NCBI GenBank assembly: GCA_964500205.1
Contig: CAZCNS010000006.1
Span: forward strand, 124,001-188,000
Direction of reading: 5' to 3'
Source: UBA10329 sp964500205
GTDB lineage: Bacteria; Bacteroidota; Bacteroidia; UBA10329
Length of the DNA: 64,000 nt
How positions within the stretch are numbered: position 1 is the first letter of the stretch; every line of letters begins with the position of its first letter. A program made the translations under genes and the position numbers. Shown here piece by piece: positions 19,201 through 26,117 of the stretch. Under the pieces are notes generated by a model that was not told where the DNA came from, searched no databases, and saw only the letters and a list, made by a program, of their open reading frames with translations.

Positions 19201-19421
19201 TCCTCCAGATCGATACTGATGTAAGGGAATGCTGCGAAGGGAGAGACGTGACTGCCGCGGATGGTGATGCGGCCCTCGAAGTCCTCATTCACCACCTCCA
19301 GCAGTTGTTTCACCACGGCATCCTGCCGCCAGAACAACAGACCAATGGCTGATGATGTCAGCAGAACCAGCAGCAGCGCGCTGCCGACAAGGAAGTAAAA
19401 TAGTGGTCTCAGAATGCGCAT
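16275..19421 (-). CDS. AsmA-family envelope protein
   Basis: 1048 residues from 19421. This start is preferred because it places a single membrane anchor (LFYFLVGSALLLVLLTSSAI) at the N-terminus and has a -7-like box 9 nt upstream; an in-frame ATG at 19499 adds 26 unrelated residues. AsmA/TamB/YhdP-like proteins form long hydrophobic grooves that move lipids between the inner and outer membranes. The body is a long run of beta-rich repeats (for example DLHFKDSLHSTDLYLDQLTA) with an AsmA-like C-terminal region (MTNGALTVPAMTINTSLGF). Bacteroidota usually carry several paralogues; which lipid this one handles is unknown. Confidence 0.85.
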   Translation of the reverse strand: MRILRPLFYFLVGSALLLVLLTSSAIGLLFWRQDAVVKQLLEVVNEDFEGRITIRGSHVSPFAAFPYISIDLEDLKVFADKDTAVTPILHIGDTYLGFDLLTLISGQMDIKTIRLSSGDINLVQDTLGEFNLMKAFATTKEIEDPSTEFHVDLQRITLKNVDITKLNEADNVFIDLFVNSGTLRFEKDPKAIDAGVESDFVITVKRGQDTTFIRNKHFHVNTALTFDKKTHVVNIAPSELKLGEALFSMGGTVDVDDDMLLDLTFKGEKPSFELFIAFAPEELVPTLRRYDNQGRVFFMADVKGKSINGHAPRIDANFGCENAYFANAFNKKKVDELQFKGFFTTGESGAAETMELVIKDFSSRPEAGVFKADLSIKNFESPEVEMLVESDFDLAFLAQFLEIEGLSRLKGKVQLTMNFHDIIDLEHPERSLDQLNQAYFSELRVTDLSFVSPDLPVAVNDLDIHATMNGAAAQLHFLDLKAGSSDIAITGSISDLPAVIHHAPTLVSTDLSISSKLLDLAELTRTKGDTMPRIRESIRDFSADLRFQAKANSFTESPNLPIGEFFIENLYASMDNYPHTLHDFRADVFVEAEDFRVIDFSGEIDSSDFHFSGRLTHYDLWFEKHPFGDTKLEFDLTSNLLKLNDLLTYDGVNYLPADYRHEELRQFKLHGRADLHFKDSLHSTDLYLDQLTARMQTHPLKLEDFKGRFHIEDEHLMVSEFKGRIGHSTFEADMNYYYGKNPKVRLRDNHLRFSSPRLDIDELTNFTLPEKDEPVNHDSVFNIYELPFTDMRFVVDVKNLNYHHHRVENITGRLRTTQNHFLHLDTLSMDVAGGHIDLRGYFNGENSKAIYFSPDIRFRDLDMGKLMLKFDNFGQDELVADNLQGRITGRLTGKLHMHADMVPMMDDSNIKLDLEVLDGRIANYAPLLALGDFFADRNLNKILFDTLRNSFDMTNGALTVPAMTINTSLGFVEISGKQDKDMNMDYLIRVPFQMITSAAASKLFGRKKEDIDPDREDEIIRRDPKRKTRFVSIRITGTPESYKVALAK

Positions 19422-19430
19422 ATCTGCGAG

Positions 19431-19438
19431 CAAAGGTC
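19431..19438 (-). promoter_or_regulatory. -7-like box before the AsmA-family gene
   Basis: The minus strand reads GACCTTTG, which matches the TAnnTTTG consensus except at the first T. It is 9 nt before the ATG at 19421 and supports that start. Confidence 0.4.
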
Positions 19439-19601
19439 TGAACGCCTGCGGTGATTCACCAAAACCACGGGTCGGATTGGTGCGGAAAAGAGTGTACATG
19501 ACGTTTCTGTCTGCTTATTCGAGATTCTGCGGGACGACTTGTTCTGTTCGGAGTAACATTTGTCATGCCTGCCGATGGCGCGGTGCGGAAATTTGCCGCC
19601 A

Positions 19602-21992
19602 ATGGAAGCCACGGCACAAGCCACAAATTGCTACCACTGCGGGGAACCGTTCGTGGAGGAGCGCATCGCCCACAAAGGCCGTGAATTCTGCTGCGAGGGC
19701 TGCCGAACGGTTTTCGACCTTCTGGACGAGAACGGCCTCTGCACCTACTACGACATAGAGGGGAGCCCGGGGGCGCAAATGCTCCGCACCGAGCTGGGCG
19801 ACCGCTTCGCATTCCTCGATCTGGATGATATCCGCAGCCAGCTCATCGACTTCTCGGACGGTGATGTGACCAAGGTGACCTTCTTCACGCCCAACATTCA
19901 TTGCAGCAGTTGCATCTGGCTGCTGGAGCATCTCGATAGGCTGCAGTCTGGGGTTATATCCTCCAATGTCAATTTTCTCAGGAAAGAGATCACTGTCAAT
20001 TTCCGTCACGACAGCATCACGCTCCGTCAGTTGGTCGAACTGCTGACCTCCGTGGGCTATGAGCCTTCGCTCTCGCTGCGCGACCTGAACAAGAAGACGG
20101 AGAGCGATCACGATCGCGACCTGCTGATCAGATTGGCCGTGGCTGGGTTCGCCTTCGGCAACATCATGCTCCTGAGCCTGCCAGATTACCTTTCAATGGG
20201 CGAGGGAGTGGAGCATGCCTTCCAGCGTGTGTTCAACATCCTTAACCTTACGCTCGGAACGCTCGTGCTGGTCTATCCGGCCATGATATTCATCCGTTCG
20301 GCCTACAAGGCGCTTCGGCACCGCACCGTGAACATAGACGTGCCGCTGGCCATCGGCATAGCTGCGCTTTACGGACGAAGCCTTGCCGAAATCGTCACCG
20401 GCAGCGGAGTGGGTTATATGGACAGCTTGGCGGGCCTCATCTTTTTTCTCCTCGTTGGCCGCTGGTATCAGGACCGCACGTATCGCGCCCTGAGCTTCGA
20501 CCGTGATTTCAGCGCATATTTCCCCATGGCCGTCACCCGTGTACGCGAAGGTGTGCAGGAGGCTGTGGCCATCAGCAACATCCGCAAAGGCGATGAGCTG
20601 GTCATACTCAGCAATGGATTGATCCCAGCGGATTCGGTGCTCCTGAGCGACCGTGCCAGCATTGACTACAGTTTCGTCACAGGCGAGTCTGACCCAGTGA
20701 GCAAGACGAAGGGCGATGCACTCTTCGCGGGCGGCAGGCAGGTGGGCGGGGCCATTCATATCGTGTTGACCAAGGACGTGTCGCAGAGCTACCTCACGGG
20801 CCTCTGGGATCAGGATATCTTCCGAAAGGAGCGTAAGACACTCGGATTGATGATGGACAGCGTGTCCAAGCGGTTCACCGTCACCGTGCTGCTCATTGCC
20901 ACATTGGCGGGCATCGCATGGATGTTCATCGACTCCTCGCGGGTGGCCGATGTGTTCACCGCCATCCTCATCATCACCTGCCCCTGCGCCTTGGCCCTCA
21001 CCATGCCTTTTGCCTTGGGGAACGGCATCCGCATCCTTGGTCGCAATGGACTGTACCTTAAGGATTCGACTGTCATCGAGGTGCTTTCCAACATCAACAC
21101 CGTCATTTTCGATAAGACGGGCACACTCACCACCTCCGACCGTCCGGAGGTCATTTTCAACGGGGAAATGCCACCGATGGAAGCGGCTATGGTACATGCG
21201 TTGGCCTCCAACAGCTCGCATCCCCTGAGCCGCGCACTGGCGCAGCACCTGAAGGGAGGCGGTCTTTCTGTGGAGGAATTTCAAGAGATTGCCAACAAAG
21301 GACTGGAGGCCAAGGTGGGCGGGCGGAGCATACGGATCGGGGCGGCAGGATGGGCGGGCGATGGCACTGCCCCGCATTCTGTAGGTGGCTCGGTGGTACA
21401 CGTGACGGTGGACGGCCATTACCTCGGATACTTTGTCATCAGGAAAAAATACAGGCAGGGGCTGAACGAGATGTTCTCCCGCCTGCGGCAAATGACGAAA
21501 GTGCAGGTCCTATCGGGCGATAACGACCGCGAGCGGGGTCATCTATCTGAGAGATTCGGGGTGGATGACCTGCATTTCGATCAGACCCCATTTGATAAGT
21601 TGGAGCATGTGAAAGCCGAGCAGGGCAGGGGAGGACGGGTGCTGATGGTGGGCGATGGTCTCAACGATGCTGGCGCATTGCGCCAGGCCGATGCGGGATT
21701 CTCGGTAGTGGAGGACGTGCATGGTTTCTCGCCTGCCTGCGATGGTATTTTGGAGGCGGATTCGCTCCATGCCATGCCGCGCCTGCTCCAGTTCGCATCT
21801 TCGTGCATGAGGGTGGTGAGATGGAGTTTTCTTGTCTCGTTTCTCTACAATGCTGTGGGCATCACCATGGCTGCGCAGGGGCTTATCTCGCCTCTTTTCG
21901 CGGCCATTCTCATGCCGTTGAGCAGCGTCACGATCATCACCTTCAGCACATTGGGCACAAGGCTTGTGGCAAGGCGCAACGGCTTCAAATGA
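19602..21992 (+). CDS. ccoI: Heavy-metal P-type ATPase, FixI/CcoI-like
   Basis: 796 residues. FixI/CcoI exports copper used to assemble cbb3 oxidase. An N-terminal zinc-ribbon-like domain (CYHCGEPF then FCCEGC) is typical of this subgroup, followed by an HMA domain with IHCSSCIW. The P-type core is complete: TGES, the membrane CPCALAL, the phosphorylation site DKTGTLT, and the hinge GDGLNDAGAL. The ATG at 19602 is 6 nt after GAAATTTG, a near -7 box. The expected neighbours ccoS and ccoNO are absent, so the cbb3 link is inferred from the protein alone; a general copper exporter is the alternative. Confidence 0.88.
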   Translation: MEATAQATNCYHCGEPFVEERIAHKGREFCCEGCRTVFDLLDENGLCTYYDIEGSPGAQMLRTELGDRFAFLDLDDIRSQLIDFSDGDVTKVTFFTPNIHCSSCIWLLEHLDRLQSGVISSNVNFLRKEITVNFRHDSITLRQLVELLTSVGYEPSLSLRDLNKKTESDHDRDLLIRLAVAGFAFGNIMLLSLPDYLSMGEGVEHAFQRVFNILNLTLGTLVLVYPAMIFIRSAYKALRHRTVNIDVPLAIGIAALYGRSLAEIVTGSGVGYMDSLAGLIFFLLVGRWYQDRTYRALSFDRDFSAYFPMAVTRVREGVQEAVAISNIRKGDELVILSNGLIPADSVLLSDRASIDYSFVTGESDPVSKTKGDALFAGGRQVGGAIHIVLTKDVSQSYLTGLWDQDIFRKERKTLGLMMDSVSKRFTVTVLLIATLAGIAWMFIDSSRVADVFTAILIITCPCALALTMPFALGNGIRILGRNGLYLKDSTVIEVLSNINTVIFDKTGTLTTSDRPEVIFNGEMPPMEAAMVHALASNSSHPLSRALAQHLKGGGLSVEEFQEIANKGLEAKVGGRSIRIGAAGWAGDGTAPHSVGGSVVHVTVDGHYLGYFVIRKKYRQGLNEMFSRLRQMTKVQVLSGDNDRERGHLSERFGVDDLHFDQTPFDKLEHVKAEQGRGGRVLMVGDGLNDAGALRQADAGFSVVEDVHGFSPACDGILEADSLHAMPRLLQFASSCMRVVRWSFLVSFLYNAVGITMAAQGLISPLFAAILMPLSSVTIITFSTLGTRLVARRNGFK

Positions 21993-22080
21993 TCGACCGG
22001 CAGTTGATTTTCATCAATGAATTCGGTGAGAGATGGTTTTCACCGGAAAAAGCAGTAACTATGGGTCGTAATTCTGGCGA

Positions 22081-23670
22081 ATGGTTCGACTGATACTTCC
22101 GTTACTTCTGCTTACGATTTCGACCTTGCCTGTTTCGGGGCAAGAGCTTGGCCTGACCCTCGTTAAGACGTTCTCGGGAAATGCCCACGGAGTGCGTAAG
22201 GCGGTTTTCGCTCCCGACTCCAAGTCCTTCGCTACCGCTGGTACTCGCGGAGAGGTGAAGGTCTGGGATGTGGCCTCCGGTCAAAGACTGACTCAGATGG
22301 ACGGTCATATGAGCTCGGTCAACGACTTGCGCTTTGGGCGTGATGGTCGATTCATCGTCACGGCCGCAGCCGATGGTTTTGTTATCGTTTGGGATGTTTC
22401 CTCAGGCAAATCCATCCGAAGGGTCCGGACCTCATCCACCAATGCCGAGCGGCCCGACATCAAGTTCGCATTGCTCTCTGATGATGGCCAGAAAGTGTTC
22501 TTCGCAGTTGGCAAGGAACTCAGAATGGCTGTGGTAGGTGACGATACGCCTGTCAGTGTGCTTTATACGGACCGTAAGGATCCCATCTCGGCAGCGGCAT
22601 TGAGCCCCGATGGCCGCGAGCTGCTGTTCTCTGCGGGGCAGTATCTCATCGTGTTGGACATTTCCTCAGGCAAGGTTGTGCGCGAGTACAACACCGGCAC
22701 ATGTGAGATCAGTTCATTGAGCTATTCTGCTGACGGAAAGCTGATGCTGTCCTGGTGCTCCAATGCACGGGTGGACATCCGCGATGCGTCCACACTGATG
22801 CTCAGGACCAGCTTTCGCTCAGGCACGGGAGGCAGGAAGTACAGCAACATGGCCCTCACATCAGACCAGCGCTACGTGATCACCTGCGATCATGCATCGC
22901 GATTCAATCTTTGGGACCTTCAGGAGAAAAGATTGGTGATGGACGAGGGGGCCGACCAAGGCACTGTTTTGGGATTCGATGTGGCGTCCAATGCGGATCT
23001 TGTGCTCTCGGCCAGTCTGGACAAGACCGTGAAGCTTTGGAAGATCGGTGAGAAACTGCCTGATGACACGGACAAGAAGTCTAAGCGGCCGGAACCGGAG
23101 CCCGCACAGGAGCCGCAGGTGGTCATCCTCATGCAGAGCGAGACACTGGAGGATTTCACGCCCGTGGAGGTGCGCGAGGAGGCTCCAACAAGTATTCAGA
23201 CAGTCGCGGAGCCATTGAAGGCGACCACAGTTGCAAACTCTGCTCCCGTGATACCGAAAACGGAGCCTGCGCCAAAGGCACTCGGAGACAGTGTGAGTGT
23301 GCTGCCGGAGCGTCTGAACGGCAGGCGGGTGAAACCCATCCGAAGCGACCATAAGCTGAACCTTCTTGGGAGGGAGCTGACCATAGAGGTATGGGACGCG
23401 CAAGTGGTAGATGGCGACATCATTTCGCTCTACATCAACGATGATGTGATCCTTGAGGAGTTCAGTATCGTGAGTGATCGGAAGACCGTTCATTTTGACG
23501 CCACGCCATTCCACAAGGCCTATCTTTTCCTGCATGCGCACAACGTGGGATCCATTCCGCCCAATACGGCCACTATGATGATCTCTGACGGCATTCAGCA
23601 GATCCAGGTTGAGCTGCGCTCTGACCTCACCGGCTCGGCTGCCATGGAACTTAACTTCGTGAATGAATGA
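22081..23670 (+). CDS. Secreted WD40-repeat protein
   Basis: 529 residues with a clear signal peptide (LILPLLLLTISTLPVSGQ). Several WD40 blades follow (for example GEVKVWDVASGQ, GFVIVWDVSSGK, KTVKLWKIG), giving one beta-propeller over residues 35-330. A proline/glutamate-rich linker (about 335-420) leads to a C-terminal beta domain (LNLLGRELTIEVWDAQVVDGD) that I recognise as common in Bacteroidota envelope proteins but cannot name. It overlaps the following methyltransferase by 4 bp. A scaffold role at the envelope is likely; no enzymatic motif is visible. Confidence 0.8.
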   Translation: MVRLILPLLLLTISTLPVSGQELGLTLVKTFSGNAHGVRKAVFAPDSKSFATAGTRGEVKVWDVASGQRLTQMDGHMSSVNDLRFGRDGRFIVTAAADGFVIVWDVSSGKSIRRVRTSSTNAERPDIKFALLSDDGQKVFFAVGKELRMAVVGDDTPVSVLYTDRKDPISAAALSPDGRELLFSAGQYLIVLDISSGKVVREYNTGTCEISSLSYSADGKLMLSWCSNARVDIRDASTLMLRTSFRSGTGGRKYSNMALTSDQRYVITCDHASRFNLWDLQEKRLVMDEGADQGTVLGFDVASNADLVLSASLDKTVKLWKIGEKLPDDTDKKSKRPEPEPAQEPQVVILMQSETLEDFTPVEVREEAPTSIQTVAEPLKATTVANSAPVIPKTEPAPKALGDSVSVLPERLNGRRVKPIRSDHKLNLLGRELTIEVWDAQVVDGDIISLYINDDVILEEFSIVSDRKTVHFDATPFHKAYLFLHAHNVGSIPPNTATMMISDGIQQIQVELRSDLTGSAAMELNFVNE

Positions 23671-24260
23671 ATCTACCGACTCTTGACAGCGACTTTTGGA
23701 ATTCCCGTTATCTCTCGGGAGAAACGGGTTGGGACATAGGCGGGCCGAGCAGACCGCTCAAGGAGTTCATCGACACGCTTGCGGACAAGGATGTGAGCAT
23801 TCTCATTCCAGGCTGTGGCAACGGCCATGAAGCAGCCTATCTGCATCGCCAAGGGTTCAAGGATGTGACGGTGTTGGATATCGCTCCCTTGGCTGTGCAG
23901 CTTTTCAAGGAGCGTGTGCCGGATTTTCCTGTGGATAAGGTGATCTGTGGAGATTTCTTCGGACATGAGGGTTCGTATGACCTCATCTTGGAGCAGACCT
24001 TTTTCTGTGCCCTGGACCCTTCGCTGAGGGCTGCTTATGCCAAGCAGATGGACGCGCTGCTGAGGCCGGGCGGCATGTTGGCGGGTGTGCTTTTCGGTGT
24101 GCCGATGAATGCGGACAGGCCGCCATTCGGTGGCAGTAGGGAGGAGTACCTGGGTTATTTCGCACCTTTCTTCGAGGTGATGCGGTTGGATGAATGCACC
24201 AATTCCATTGAGCCGCGCATGGGCAGCGAGCTTTGGATGGAGGTTGTCCGAAAAAAATGA
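23667..24260 (+). CDS. Thiopurine-methyltransferase-like SAM methyltransferase
   Basis: 197 residues, full length. The N-terminus DFWNSRYLSGETGWDIGGPS is typical of the TPMT/Hol1-like branch of class I methyltransferases. Motif I is ILIPGCGNGHEAAYLHRQG and the FDLILEQTFFCAL-type segment follows. Bacterial homologues methylate small anions such as halide, thiol or tellurite; the substrate here cannot be told. The start overlaps the WD40 gene stop (ATGA). Confidence 0.87.
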   Translation: MNLPTLDSDFWNSRYLSGETGWDIGGPSRPLKEFIDTLADKDVSILIPGCGNGHEAAYLHRQGFKDVTVLDIAPLAVQLFKERVPDFPVDKVICGDFFGHEGSYDLILEQTFFCALDPSLRAAYAKQMDALLRPGGMLAGVLFGVPMNADRPPFGGSREEYLGYFAPFFEVMRLDECTNSIEPRMGSELWMEVVRKK

Positions 24261-24301
24261 GAACGGCCTTCAGCTTCATTTTTCCATGTCAAAGAGGGAA
24301 T

Positions 24302-24309
24302 TATCTTTG
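24302..24309 (+). promoter_or_regulatory. -7 box upstream of the tRNA-Met locus
   Basis: TATCTTTG matches the consensus exactly. Transcription from here would cross the decayed tRNA copy at 24352 before reaching the intact tRNA at 24433, which suggests the locus was once a two-tRNA unit. Confidence 0.55.
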
Positions 24310-24362
24310 CGCCCCGCTTTGAGAGGGGCAGATGCTTCTGTTGAGGTGAGCATGGCGAGGTA

Positions 24363-24377
24363 TCCGCCTAAGGCGGA
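24363..24377. repeat. Short GC palindrome, copy 1
   Basis: TCCGCCTAAGGCGGA: a 6-bp stem TCCGCC/GGCGGA with a TAA loop, sitting exactly where the tRNA D arm should be. Confidence 0.85.
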
Positions 24378-24389
24378 GCAGGATTCATA

Positions 24390-24404
24390 TCCGCCTAAGG
24401 CGGA
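24390..24404. repeat. Short GC palindrome, copy 2
   Basis: Identical to copy 1. It replaces the 3' side of the anticodon stem and the variable loop of the decayed tRNA-Met. Confidence 0.85.
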
Positions 24405-24432
24405 CGGGGGTTGTTTGATATTTTGAAGTAAT

Positions 24433-24506
24433 GGCGAGGTAGCTCAGATGGTTAGAGCGCAGGATTCATAACCCTGAGGTCGGGGGTTCAATTCCCCCTC
24501 TCGCTA
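24433..24506 (+). tRNA. tRNA-Met (CAT)
   Basis: 74 nt, no encoded CCA. Acceptor GGCGAGG pairs with TCTCGCT (G-U at both ends), D stem GCTC/GAGC, anticodon loop TTCATAA with CAT, variable loop AGGTC, T stem GGGGG/CCCCC with loop TTCAATT. The anticodon stem CAGGA/CCCTG has an A-C mismatch next to the loop. D-loop and T-loop features fit an elongator-type tRNA; the anticodon alone would also allow an Ile2 (lysidine) tRNA. A strong terminator follows. Confidence 0.93.
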
Positions 24507-24515
24507 CTTTGGAAT

Positions 24516-24547
24516 GGGGGCGTCTCAACAATGAGGTGTCCCCTTTT
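24516..24547 (+). terminator. Terminator of the tRNA-Met transcript
   Basis: A 12-bp stem (GGGGGCGTCTCA with TGAGGTGTCCCC, including wobble pairs) with an ACAA loop, then TTTT and a further T-rich run. It begins 10 nt after the tRNA. Confidence 0.8.
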
Positions 24548-24559
24548 CTGTTTTTCGAC

Positions 24560-24841
24560 ATGGAAGAATATGCTGTCTATGTGCTCTACTCCGAATCTTC
24601 AGACAAACTGTACATCGGATACTCTGGCAATTCGTTGGAGCGGTTCAGGTGGCACAACAGGTTGAGCAGGAAGGGTTTCACCGTTCGCTACCGCCCTTGG
24701 AAGATGATCCATCTGGAAGTATTCTCACTGAAGAGTGATGCCATAACCAGAGAAAGTCAGCTTAAAGGAGGCAAGGGCAGGGAATGGATACGGACGGAGA
24801 TTCTTCCCGCCCTTCGAGCCGCAGGATTCATATCCGCCTGA
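24560..24841 (+). CDS. Small GIY-YIG endonuclease
   Basis: 93 residues. The GIY-YIG core is visible as YAVYVLYSESSDKLYIGYS followed by the conserved arginine in SLERFRWHN, then RPWKMIHLEVF and the SDAITRESQLKGGKGREW end typical of single-domain YhbQ/UvrC-like nucleases in Bacteroidota. The start at 24560 follows the tRNA terminator directly. The last seven codons (AGFISA plus stop, 24821-24841) are not nuclease sequence: they are the translation of a tRNA-Met relic and of the palindrome inside it. The gene therefore lies exactly between the intact tRNA and a 3' tRNA fragment. Confidence 0.85.
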   Translation: MEEYAVYVLYSESSDKLYIGYSGNSLERFRWHNRLSRKGFTVRYRPWKMIHLEVFSLKSDAITRESQLKGGKGREWIRTEILPALRAAGFISA

Positions 24842-24874
24842 GGCGGACGCGGGTTCAACTCCCGTCCTCGCTAC
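24821..24874 (+). pseudogene. 3' half of a tRNA-Met copy with an inserted palindrome
   Basis: Starts with the same GCAGGATTCATA as the intact tRNA, then the palindrome TCCGCCTGAGGCGGA (24833-24847) in place of ten bases. The final 27 nt (T arm and 3' acceptor strand, ending CCTCGCTAC) match the intact gene at 22 of 27 positions. The T stem still pairs and the acceptor strand would fit a 5' AGCGAGG. No D arm or 5' acceptor exists upstream, where the GIY-YIG gene lies instead. Confidence 0.8.
24833..24847. repeat. Short GC palindrome, copy 3
   Basis: TCCGCCTGAGGCGGA, one loop base different from copies 1 and 2, at the same tRNA position as copy 2. Confidence 0.85.
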
Positions 24875-24879
24875 ATGAG

Positions 24880-24917
24880 ACCCCGGTTCACGTCAGTGTT
24901 CCGGGGTTTTTCTTTTT
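24880..24917 (+). terminator. Terminator after the 3' tRNA fragment
   Basis: ACCCCGG and CCGGGGT pair, with CAC/GTG pairing inside the loop, followed by TTTTCTTTTTC. It would end transcripts of the GIY-YIG gene. Confidence 0.75.
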
Positions 24918-25010
24918 CGGGGTGAAGTGCAGGATTGCCAGGGGCCTACGGTGGACGTGAGAATCATCCTGTCCTCTGGGCACTGGAGCCTGAGCAGGAG
25001 GGCATTACGG

Positions 25011-25292
25011 GTGTATATAAGTGTTTCACGGGTGTATAGAAGTGTATCACGGATGTATAGAATGGTAACACGGATGTATAGAATAGTAACACGGATGTAT
25101 GAGACTGTAAGACGGATGTATAAGATGGTTTCACGCATGAATGGCATGGTTTCACGAATGTATAGAATAGTAATACGGAGAAATGGAACAGTCACACGTA
25201 TGTATGAAATGGTAATAGGGGTGTATAGAATGGTAACACGGATGTATGACATGGTCTCGCGCATGTATGAGATGGTCATGCGCGTTAATAAT
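25011..25292. repeat. 21-bp tandem repeat array, about 13 units
   Basis: Units of 21 bp with consensus near ATGTATAGAATGGTAACACGG, diverged from each other, start at 25011 and run to about 25283, plus a partial unit. On the plus strand the frame opened at 24927 (GTG) stays open to 25301 and reads as heptads of the type M-Y-R-M-V-T-R. On the minus strand a frame from 25390 to 24893 is also open and reads as Y-I-R-V-T-I-L heptads. Changes between units are mostly at positions that are the third codon base in both frames, so neither strand can be preferred. No promoter or start is convincing. Confidence 0.8.
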
Positions 25293-25490
25293 TTTGAGTA
25301 AGAGATGCGGAATAGGGGCTGTAAGGGACGGATGAGGTACGAGTCGGTATCGTGAATATTATGCGATATCTGATAAGTTTTTGTTTTCAATTGAACTTTG
25401 AAAATTATATGGGAATGTTTGAAAGGTATGAGATGTGTAAAAAATACAGATATTTGTACTTATATTGTTAAATAAGGAAAAAAGGCAAGG

Positions 25491-25739
25491 ATGAAAGCAA
25501 TCTCAAAGAAGGAAGCTGAGAAGCTTAGGGTGATGCGCGCGGGGCATCGTTCGCCTGTACGGGCGGAGATCGAGGGGATGGCGGCAGGTGATGTTCAAGT
25601 GCTTACGAAGGAAGAATGGACACGGAGCACCCAGGCCCCGATGCACATGCTACGGCAGATAGAGAAACGGCTCGGTCGTAAGTACACGTGCCAGCGGCTT
25701 CTGGACAGAAGCGGGTGGGTGATCGAGCGGGTGGAGTGA
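25491..25739 (+). CDS. Hypothetical small basic protein
   Basis: 82 residues, rich in Arg, Lys and Glu, with no domain I recognise. The sequence looks like a real small protein rather than a chance frame: it has a predicted helix at the start (KKEAEKLRVMRAG) and a compact end (LGRKYTCQRLLDRSGWVIERV). It is preceded by an AT-rich stretch with GATATTTG, a near -7 box, about 35 nt before the ATG. It lies between the tandem repeat array and the REP-like repeats, so it could belong to the same accessory island. Function unknown. Confidence 0.5.
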   Translation: MKAISKKEAEKLRVMRAGHRSPVRAEIEGMAAGDVQVLTKEEWTRSTQAPMHMLRQIEKRLGRKYTCQRLLDRSGWVIERVE

Positions 25740-25770
25740 GGGAGGTTATCAGCGAATTACGAAGGAGAGG

Positions 25771-25812
25771 TTATCAGCGAATTACGAATCTGTACGAATT
25801 TGCGAATGGGGT
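25771..25812 (+). repeat. 42-bp direct repeat, copy 1
   Basis: Identical to 26332-26373. A shorter partial copy of the first part (GTTATCAGCGAATTACGAA) lies just before it at 25745. It carries several ACGAAT/GCGAAT steps but no hairpin or coding frame. Confidence 0.85.
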
Positions 25813-25914
25813 GACTGGGGCTTGTGGGGCGTGGGATTGCGCTGCGGGTACGGTGTGGGATCCCGCAGCCGCGGGATTGCGCTGCGCTTAACGGGTGGGA
25901 CGGATGGGACGGTT

Positions 25915-26117
25915 GCGAATAGGAGGCATGAGGGAAAGACCCTCGCTCCTGCGGATTCGGGCCGTCCCTATGGGACTTGCCTGACATGTGCGCACGGGTC
26001 TCTACCATACTGTCGTTCCTACGGAACTTAACAGCCCCATCGGGGCGACCTTGTGGTAGCAGAGATTCCCCCGCCATGTCCAAGTCCCGAAGGGACGGCC
26101 TTTTTTGTATGATTCCT
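25915..26117. repeat. REP-like cluster of hairpins
   Basis: Gene-free stretch made of short GC hairpins: GAGGG-AAAGA-CCCTC (25930-25944), GTTCC-TAC-GGAAC (26015-26027), GCCCC-ATC-GGGGC (26034-26046) and GTCCC-GAA-GGGAC (26094-26106), the last followed by GGCCTTTTTT. The series resembles the multi-hairpin intergenic repeats seen in many Bacteroidota. The 25740-26500 interval holds no gene that I can support. Confidence 0.6.

Larger units (their letters stand above)
24352..24412 (+). pseudogene. Decayed tRNA-Met copy with two palindromes in place of arms
   Basis: This stretch is the 5' part of the intact tRNA-Met at 24433 with two substitutions. ATGGCGAGGTA, GCAGGATTCATA and CGGGGGTT are identical to the intact gene and in the same order. 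The D arm (17 nt in the intact gene) is replaced by TCCGCCTAAGGCGGA at 24363-24377. The 3' anticodon stem plus most of the variable loop (10 nt) is replaced by the same palindrome at 24390-24404. The T arm is then cut off after GGTT. It cannot fold as a tRNA. Confidence 0.8.

Noticed and set aside
20193..21491. 432-codon open frame antisense to the P-type ATPase gene
   Set aside because: All P-type motifs are in the plus-strand frame; the antisense frame is a by-product of codon bias.
21993..22080. A ccoS gene after the FixI/CcoI-type ATPase
   Set aside because: The 88-bp gap before the next gene has no frame with a CcoS-like membrane segment.
24821..24874. A second functional tRNA
   Set aside because: It has no D arm and no 5' acceptor strand, and the palindrome breaks the anticodon stem.
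25011..25292. CRISPR array
   Set aside because: Units are head-to-tail with no spacers, diverge gradually and have no cas genes nearby.
24893..25390. Protein-coding gene over the 21-bp repeats
   Set aside because: Both strands are equally open and the start codons are unconvincing, so I list only the repeat.
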